40,727 nucleotides of DNA from Streptomyces roseochromogenus subsp. oscitans DS 12.976 (lineage in GTDB: Bacteria; Actinomycetota; Actinomycetes; Streptomycetales; Streptomycetaceae): contig NZ_CM002285.1 of assembly GCF_000497445.1 (NCBI RefSeq), positions 3,010,012-3,050,738 of the forward strand, read 5' to 3'. Each line of letters opens with the position of its first letter. Position 1 is the stretch's first letter. Under the pieces are notes generated by a model. It was given only the letters and a program-made list of their open reading frames with translations, searched no databases and had not been told where the DNA came from. The position numbers and the translations under genes are program-made. Positions 35,258 through 40,727 of the stretch are shown here, in pieces.

Positions 35258-36967
35258 TCATGCCGCCGCGTCTGCGGCGATTCTCCAGAATTCGGCGTAT
35301 CGGCCGCCGCGCCGGACGAGTTCCTCATGGGTCCCCTGCTCGACGATCCGGCCGTCATCGAGGAACACGATCAGATCGGCATTCTCGACCGTGCTGAGGC
35401 GGTGGGCGACCATGATGACCGTACGGCCCGCCATGAGCCGGTCGAGGCCTTCCTGAACGGCCGCCTCGCTCTCCGGGTCGAGGGCCGAGGTGGCCTCGTC
35501 GAGCAGCAGAACGGGGGCGTTCTTCAGCAGGGCCCGGGCGATCGAGACCCGCTGCCGCTCACCTCCGGACAACGCGGCGCCGCCCTCGCCGACCTGGGTG
35601 TCCCAGCCGTCGGGGAGCCGGTCCACCACCTCGTCCAGGGACGCCGCGACGGCCACGGCCCGCACCTCCTCGGCAGTGGCGTCGGGCCGGCCGATCCGCA
35701 CGTTGTCCTCGATGGTGCCCTCGAAGAGGTAGACATCCTGGAAGACCATGGACAGGCGGGACATCAGCTCCTCGCTGTCGATGTCCCGTACGTCCACCCC
35801 GCCGAGGCGCACCACGCCGGCGTCGACGTCGTGGAACCGGGCGACGAGCTGGAGCAGCGTGCTCTTACCGGCGCCCGATGACCCGACGACGGCGACCCGC
35901 CGGCCCGGCTCGACCTCCAGGGAGAGTCCGTCGAGCACACGGCGGTCGCCGCGCTGGAAGCAGACCGACTTCAGCTCGACGCCGTCGTCGAGCGGGACCG
36001 TCGGCCGTTCGGCGCGCGGCAGCGGGGGCTCGGTCAGGACGGCGTCGATGCGCTCGAGTTCGCCTCGGGAGACCCGCATGATGCCGCCCAGGTCGGCGAG
36101 GGACAGCAGGGGTTCGACGCAGCGGGCCGCCAGGACCATGATCGCCAGCAGCTCCGGGGCGCCGAGGCTGCCGTCGAGCGTCAGATGGACGCCCAGGGCG
36201 AGTACTGCGGTGAAGACGGCCTGCACGGAGAACGTGAGGCCGAGCATGCCGGGCACGCCGCTGAGGGCCGCGCGCCGGCCGCTGCGCCACTGCTGGTGCA
36301 GGGCGTCGTCGAGGAGTCCGAAGCGCTCGCCCGTCCGACCGCCGGCGCGCAGCACCGGCTGGGCGCGGACGAACTCCACGACGCGGCCGGCGGCCTCGTC
36401 GCTGCTGCGCGCCCGCTCGGCGTCCTGGCGGGCCGTGGCCTTCGAAGTCCAGCGCTGTACACCGGTGATGACCGGCACGGCGACGAGGCCGGCCAGGGCG
36501 AGACGCCACTCGAAGAAGAAGAGGACCACGACCACGGACAGCGGGATGAGGACGGCGTTGATCAGGGGCCGGAGCCGGTGGGCCGGTACCGACATGACCT
36601 CCATCACGCTCCGGCTGGTGAGCCCGGAGACGTCCCCGACCCGGCGGGGGGTGAACCAGCCCAGCGGCAGTCCGGCGAGGTGGTCGCCGAGGCGGTGGTG
36701 CAGTCCTCTGGAAAGCTCACCACCGGTGCGGAACCCTGACTTGTCGCTGAAGTAGCCGAGGACCGAAGTGACGAGGACGGCCAGGGCGAAGGCGGCGAGC
36801 CACGGCCAGGCGTGCCGCGCGCGGCCGTCGAGCAGGGCCCGCAGCAGCGGGATGAGAAGCGCGTAGGACAGACCCTCCACGACGGCGCAGACGGACATCA
36901 GCGCGACGGTTCGGCGCAGGGGGCCCGAGTGCCGCTCGCCCAGGACCCGGAGCAGCAGGCTGATCAT
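35258..36967 (-). CDS. ABC transporter, fused membrane/ATPase half (YbtQ/IrtB-like)
   Basis: A 569-residue half transporter with six N-terminal spans and a C-terminal ATPase: Walker A GSSGAGKST, Q-loop MVFQDVYLF, signature LSGGERQ and LLLDEATSALD. It pairs with the partner at 36964. Such tandem pairs accompany yersiniabactin, pyochelin and mycobactin loci and move ferric siderophores inward despite an exporter fold. Its ATG overlaps the partner stop (ATGA). It lies 55 nt before the NRPS in the same operon. Confidence 0.92.
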   Translation of the reverse strand: MISLLLRVLGERHSGPLRRTVALMSVCAVVEGLSYALLIPLLRALLDGRARHAWPWLAAFALAVLVTSVLGYFSDKSGFRTGGELSRGLHHRLGDHLAGLPLGWFTPRRVGDVSGLTSRSVMEVMSVPAHRLRPLINAVLIPLSVVVVLFFFEWRLALAGLVAVPVITGVQRWTSKATARQDAERARSSDEAAGRVVEFVRAQPVLRAGGRTGERFGLLDDALHQQWRSGRRAALSGVPGMLGLTFSVQAVFTAVLALGVHLTLDGSLGAPELLAIMVLAARCVEPLLSLADLGGIMRVSRGELERIDAVLTEPPLPRAERPTVPLDDGVELKSVCFQRGDRRVLDGLSLEVEPGRRVAVVGSSGAGKSTLLQLVARFHDVDAGVVRLGGVDVRDIDSEELMSRLSMVFQDVYLFEGTIEDNVRIGRPDATAEEVRAVAVAASLDEVVDRLPDGWDTQVGEGGAALSGGERQRVSIARALLKNAPVLLLDEATSALDPESEAAVQEGLDRLMAGRTVIMVAHRLSTVENADLIVFLDDGRIVEQGTHEELVRRGGRYAEFWRIAADAAA

Positions 36968-38799
36968 CGGTGGATCTCCCTCTTCTGGCCGGCACGCGCG
37001 CGCTGGGCACGCCACATGGCGGCGAACTTCCCTTTCATGTCCAGCAGTTCGCGGTAGGTTCCGCTCTCCACGATCCGTCCGTCCTCCATGACCACGATCC
37101 GGTCAGCCCGGGCAACGGTCTCCAGACGGTGGGCGATCACCAGTTGCGTGCGGCCCCGGACGAGGTTCTGGAGGGCGGCTCGGATCTCGGCCTCGGTCTT
37201 GGCGTCGGCGAAGGACATGGCCTCGTCGAGGACCAGCACCGGGGCGTCCACGAGCAGGGCCCGGGCGATGGAGAGGCGCTGTGCCTCGCCGCCGGAGAGG
37301 CCCACGTCCTCGCCGATCACGGAGTCGTATCCGCGGGGCATCTCCTGGATGCGCTCGTGGATGCCCGCCGCGCGTGCCGCCCGCTCGACGGCGGCGCGGT
37401 CGGCCTCCGGCACGGCGAGGGCGATGTTCTCGGCGATGCCTGCGCGCAGCAGCCGGACGTCCTGGAGGACGAAGGAGACGTGGCGGTACAGCTGTTCACT
37501 CGGGATGTCGCGCACGTCGACGCCGCCGAGGAGTACGGAGCCGCTGGTCGGGTCGGAGAAACGCGGAACCAGCTGGGCCAGAGTGGACTTGCCGGCGCCC
37601 GAGGGGCCGACGAGCGCGGTGGTGGTACCCGGTTCGAGGACCAGGTCGATCTCCTGCAGCACCGGGTGGCCGGAGTCGTAGGCGAAGCCGACGCCGCGGA
37701 ACTCCACACGGTCGCCGTGCGGTTGGGCCGGCGTGGCCGGCTCGGGCAGCGGCGGTACGTTCAGCATCGCCCGGATCCGCTCGGCGGACCGCTCCGCGGC
37801 GTGCACGTTGTCCATGCCGTGGCCGAGCGCGGCGATGGGCGCGGTCAGCGCGACGGCGAGCAGCGGGAACGGCAGCAGGTCGGCGGGCGGCATGGCGTCG
37901 GCCGCGATCAGGGCCGTACCGCCGGCGAAGACGAGCAGCAGGACGAACGGCGGGGAGAGCACGAGTGCGGCCAGCGAGGCGAGGCCTGCCGCGCCCGCCA
38001 CATAGGTGAGGAAGAAATCGGCGAAGGCGTCCGCGGCCTGACGGTAGCGCCGGTGCGCCTGCCCGCCGCCACCGAAGGTCTTGACGACTGAGATGCCCTC
38101 GACGAACTCCACGGAGGCGGCGCCGATACGTCCCATGGCCTCGCCCATCCTGCGGCCTTCGCGCTGCCGGTCCTCGCTCTGCAGGAGGCGCTGCAGCAGC
38201 AGGCCGAGCAGGACCGGCACGAGCGCGACGAGGGTCAGACGCCAGTCCACCCAGGCGAGATAGACGAACGAGGCGAGCGGGACGACGACGGCGGCGGTGG
38301 CCTCGACGGGCGCGTGCGCGATGAGATGGTGGAGTTGGTCGACGTCGCCCTGCACCACGCCGTTGATCTCGCCGGAGCTGCGGCGGGAGTACCAGCCGAG
38401 CGGCACCTTGCCCAGGCGCTGGGCGAGCAGCCGCCTCAGCGACAACTGGAGCCGGCCGTCGACGAGATGCGCGATGCCGCCGGATGCCGCGGCGAGCACG
38501 ACGCGGACGAGCAGACCGGCGACGCCGATCCAGACGGCGAGCCAGGCGGCGTCGTGGTCCACCGGCCCCGGCGTGAGCAGCACACGGCCGAGCTCGACCA
38601 CCGCGATCAGCGGCGCGAGGCCGGCGAGGGAGCTGACGATCTGGAGGACGAAGACGGCGACGAGGCTTGTGCGGTAGGGGCGGAGCAATCGCAGGAGCAC
38701 CTGCCTGGAGGTCGCGGCCGGACCGCCCGGGTCGTTCTCGGCGACGCCGCCGTCGGCCACCTCCCCGCCGTCGGCATGCAGACCCTCTGCCGTGACCAT
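36964..38799 (-). CDS. ABC transporter, fused membrane/ATPase half (YbtP/IrtA-like)
   Basis: A 611-residue half transporter with an N-terminal extension of about 50 residues (VTAEGLHADGGEVADGG), six spans, and an ATPase domain: Walker A GPSGAGKST, QDVRLLRAG, LSGGEAQRLS and VLVLDEAMSFADAKTEAE. The ADAKTE end in place of ALDPES is a variant D-loop, often seen in one partner of siderophore ABC pairs. ATG 38799 was chosen for GGTGGAG 7 nt upstream. It is the first gene of the five-gene operon ABC-ABC-NRPS-TE-ligase and lies behind the operator at 38892. Confidence 0.92.
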   Translation of the reverse strand: MVTAEGLHADGGEVADGGVAENDPGGPAATSRQVLLRLLRPYRTSLVAVFVLQIVSSLAGLAPLIAVVELGRVLLTPGPVDHDAAWLAVWIGVAGLLVRVVLAAASGGIAHLVDGRLQLSLRRLLAQRLGKVPLGWYSRRSSGEINGVVQGDVDQLHHLIAHAPVEATAAVVVPLASFVYLAWVDWRLTLVALVPVLLGLLLQRLLQSEDRQREGRRMGEAMGRIGAASVEFVEGISVVKTFGGGGQAHRRYRQAADAFADFFLTYVAGAAGLASLAALVLSPPFVLLLVFAGGTALIAADAMPPADLLPFPLLAVALTAPIAALGHGMDNVHAAERSAERIRAMLNVPPLPEPATPAQPHGDRVEFRGVGFAYDSGHPVLQEIDLVLEPGTTTALVGPSGAGKSTLAQLVPRFSDPTSGSVLLGGVDVRDIPSEQLYRHVSFVLQDVRLLRAGIAENIALAVPEADRAAVERAARAAGIHERIQEMPRGYDSVIGEDVGLSGGEAQRLSIARALLVDAPVLVLDEAMSFADAKTEAEIRAALQNLVRGRTQLVIAHRLETVARADRIVVMEDGRIVESGTYRELLDMKGKFAAMWRAQRARAGQKREIHR

Positions 38800-38889
38800 G
38801 GGATTCTCCACCTTTCGGGCGCGACCGTCCGGCCCGGGAGCGGGCAGCGCTGCCACGACCGGACGGCAAGATCCATGAAGACGACAATA

Positions 38890-38919
38890 ACTTTACACGT
38901 ATAAGAACCCGCCCCGCAA
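38890..38919 (-). promoter_or_regulatory. Promoter and TetR-type operator of the ABC/NRPS operon
   Basis: The element TTTACACGTATAAGAA (38892-38907, plus-strand reading) is nearly the same as that at the MFS gene and resembles both arms at 25415-25447. On the minus strand, TTGCGG (38919-38914) and TAAAGT (38895-38890) are spaced 18 bp and could be the promoter; the element would cover its spacer and -10. The leader to the ATG at 38799 would be about 85 nt. Confidence 0.6.
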
Positions 38920-39087
38920 GCGCGGTGAGACGCTTCGCCGGGCCACGTCAGAGGCCCTCGGGGCGTGCTCCGCAAGGGGATTCGCGGCGCGCAGAATCCG
39001 TCCAGACGATGCCCAGAAGCCGTCTGAAAGGATCGCGGGAGCCTCGATCTGCGGCAGCCATGACCTCACACGGGAAAGCTGGGACGC

Positions 39088-40692
39088 GTGCGCTTTCTAC
39101 TTCTGAGCGGGCTCGGGCCCGCAAACCTCAATTCCCCCTATCTGGAAGGTTCGCTATTCACGGCGAATCCTTCCGACGCGGCCAGGGAGATGCTCCGGAG
39201 GGCCGGAAGCGCCGACCTGGATCTGGGGCGGCTCGCCTTCACCCAGCACGGGCGGGAGTACGCCCTGCTCAGGCCGCGTTCGGACACGACGCCGCACCTC
39301 ACGACGGTCACCCTCCTGTCCATTCTGGAGAACAGCGGTCACGGCTTCGAGCGCGTCGACCTGGCCGATGTCTGGGAGGGGCGCGCGAAGGCGCCTGAGG
39401 GCGACGTGGACGTGGTGCTCCTGTCGACGACGTACATCTGGAACAGTCCGATCCTGGGCTCGGCCGTGCGGTGGGTGCGGGAGAATCTCCCGGGCACGCG
39501 GATCGTGGCGGGCGGGCAGTTCACCAACCTCAAGTTCATGTCGGCCATGCGCGACTTCCCGGAGATCGTCGCGGTGGTCCGCGGCGACGGCGAGATCGCC
39601 CTGCCCAAGACCCTGGACGCGCTGGCGGGAAGGGGCGAACTGAGCGCCGTACCCAACCTTGTGTGGCGCGACGGGGACAACATCCGCATCAATCCCACCG
39701 AGTACGTCGACATCGACGGCTTCCCCTCGCCGCGCGTCCTCGGCAAACAGTCGATCGTGCCCTACGAGTCCATGCGGGGCTGCCCCTTCGACTGCAAATT
39801 CTGTTCGTTTCCCGCAGCTTCACCCAAGTGGCGATACAAATCCGCCGAGAAGATACGTGACGACTGGATCGCCTATGCCGATCAGAACGGCGCGGACGTC
39901 ATCTCGGCGATGGATTCCACCTTCACCATTCCACCGACCCGGCTGCGCCGGCTGCTGGAAATCCTCCCGGATTCGGGTATACCGAGGTGGGAGGGGTTCA
40001 GCCGGGCCAACACGATCAATTCGGCGGAGCTTGTGGCAGGCCTCAAGGCCTCGCACTGCTTCCAGCTGCACATCGGTTTCGAGTCGATGAACGACGGCAC
40101 GCTGAAGCGGATGAGCAAGCGGGTCTCGGTGAAGCAGAACCGTCGGGCTGTCGAGCTGCTCAGCCAGAGCGGGCTGTCGTACTACGGTCTCTTCATCGTC
40201 GGATACCCGGGCGAGGACCCGGGGATGTTCCAGGACACGCAGGACTACCTCCTGCGGGAGTACTCCGGGCACTACGCGCTGTCCAAGTTCTCCATCACCG
40301 ACGAGACCATGCCGCTCTGGCAGGACCGGGAGGAGCTGCAGATCGTTGCGGACGATCCCACCGACCCCGCCTCGCCCTGGTCCCACATCGGCATGGACAG
40401 CGCGCAGGCCGCCCGGTTGCAGAAGGAGACCCTCGACAAGGTACGGCTCACCAACGACAAGGCCGTGCTCAGTCTCTGGCAGCACGACTACCAGCACTGG
40501 CTGATGCCCCGTCATGACCACTCGACCAACATCGCCGTGGAGAAGTGCCTGGAGCGGATAGGCATGGCGCCGGTCGACTACACCGACCCGGACGAGGGGG
40601 CCGCGGTCATCCGTGACAACCTCCACCGGCTGAAGGACTTCGGCGTCGAACTCGCGCCGGCGGGCCGGAAGCTGGTGTGCGAGCCGGTCTGA
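39088..40692 (+). CDS. Cobalamin-type radical SAM enzyme, probable class B methyltransferase
   Basis: A 534-residue protein. The N-terminal half (about 75-215) has the layout of a cobalamin-binding domain (TTVTLLSILENSGH; DVVLLSTTYIWN; RIVAGGQFTNLKF; VRGDGEIALPK). The radical SAM motif is CPFDCKFC (Cys232, Cys236, Cys239), followed by ISAMDSTF, LHIGFESMNDGTLKRM and LFIVGYPGED. Class B enzymes methylate unreactive carbons using methylcobalamin. A type B radical-SAM methylase is known to methylate a thiazoline ring in watasemycin biosynthesis, so that role is likely here. The GTG start has only a weak upstream GGGA. The gene is divergent from the ABC operon. The 35 bases after it hold nothing recognisable. 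Confidence 0.88.
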   Translation: MRFLLLSGLGPANLNSPYLEGSLFTANPSDAAREMLRRAGSADLDLGRLAFTQHGREYALLRPRSDTTPHLTTVTLLSILENSGHGFERVDLADVWEGRAKAPEGDVDVVLLSTTYIWNSPILGSAVRWVRENLPGTRIVAGGQFTNLKFMSAMRDFPEIVAVVRGDGEIALPKTLDALAGRGELSAVPNLVWRDGDNIRINPTEYVDIDGFPSPRVLGKQSIVPYESMRGCPFDCKFCSFPAASPKWRYKSAEKIRDDWIAYADQNGADVISAMDSTFTIPPTRLRRLLEILPDSGIPRWEGFSRANTINSAELVAGLKASHCFQLHIGFESMNDGTLKRMSKRVSVKQNRRAVELLSQSGLSYYGLFIVGYPGEDPGMFQDTQDYLLREYSGHYALSKFSITDETMPLWQDREELQIVADDPTDPASPWSHIGMDSAQAARLQKETLDKVRLTNDKAVLSLWQHDYQHWLMPRHDHSTNIAVEKCLERIGMAPVDYTDPDEGAAVIRDNLHRLKDFGVELAPAGRKLVCEPV

Positions 40693-40727
40693 ACCTCCCG
40701 GGAGACGGACGACGGCGCGGCGGCCCG

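Noticed and set aside
35203..35358. Upstream in-frame ATG giving an NRPS longer by 52 residues
   Set aside because: The extra residues have no domain similarity, and ATG 35202 sits directly before the aryl carrier domain with a G-rich ribosome site.
39003..39026. CAGACG/CGTCTG inverted repeat before the radical SAM gene
   Set aside because: Six-base arms with a 12-base spacer are expected by chance in this composition and do not match any other site in the window.
1..40727. tRNA or rRNA genes, CRISPR arrays, insertion sequences
   Set aside because: No cloverleaf, regularly spaced repeats or transposase gene was found on either strand.

Overview
The window is very GC-rich and has typical Streptomyces traits: strong third-position GC, GTG starts, ATGA/TGATG overlaps, LAL and SARP regulators and one rare TTA codon. 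It carries two adjacent natural-product gene sets with 25 coding genes; the leftmost gene runs off the window edge. From memory of the literature, the left set resembles the venemycin cluster of Streptomyces venezuelae (biaryl polyketide from a 3,5-dihydroxybenzoate starter). The right set resembles the pyochelin/thiazostatin/watasemycin family, and a watasemycin cluster is also known from S. venezuelae. No database comparison was possible here.

Left set (1 to about 21.2 kb). A CoA-ligase/ketoreductase-like loading module (minus, incomplete) faces two FAD halogenases, a flavin reductase, an isochorismatase-like protein, an MFS exporter and a LAL activator. Next comes a compact run dpgA-dpgB-dpgC-decarboxylase-aldehyde dehydrogenase, the logical route from malonyl-CoA through 3,5-dihydroxyphenylacetyl-CoA, the glyoxylate and the benzaldehyde to 3,5-dihydroxybenzoate. 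The ligase would load this acid onto a modular PKS to the left. A strong hairpin closes this run. Beyond it, on the minus strand, are a truncated adenylate-forming protein and a CPA2 cation/proton antiporter.

Right set (about 21.4 kb to the end). On the minus strand are a SARP/NB-ARC regulator and a salicylate synthase. After a 794-bp AT-richer gap comes a plus-strand operon TetR-reductase-TetR. A long minus-strand operon follows: two fused half-ABC transporters, a PchE-like NRPS (ArCP-Cy-A with methyltransferase-like insert-PCP), a thioesterase and a salicyl-AMP ligase. A plus-strand cobalamin-type radical SAM enzyme lies at the right edge. Together they would make salicylate, activate it and join it to cysteine as a hydroxyphenyl-thiazoline. 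No second, PchF-like module is in the window.

The most interesting regulatory signal is a 16-bp AT-rich element resembling TTTACACGTATAAGAA. It occurs only at the TetR operon promoter (two inverted copies), the ABC/NRPS operon promoter, and the MFS exporter promoter inside the left set. At the exporter it overlaps the start codon of an apparently leaderless gene. This suggests that the paired TetR proteins of the right set also control an exporter in the left set. Other oddities: an isochorismatase fold lacking two of three catalytic residues, an adenylation-like protein lacking its ATP loop and C-terminal domain, a ketoreductase-like domain lacking Ser/Tyr, a duplicated segment in the decarboxylase, and a perfect 48-bp palindrome between convergent operons.
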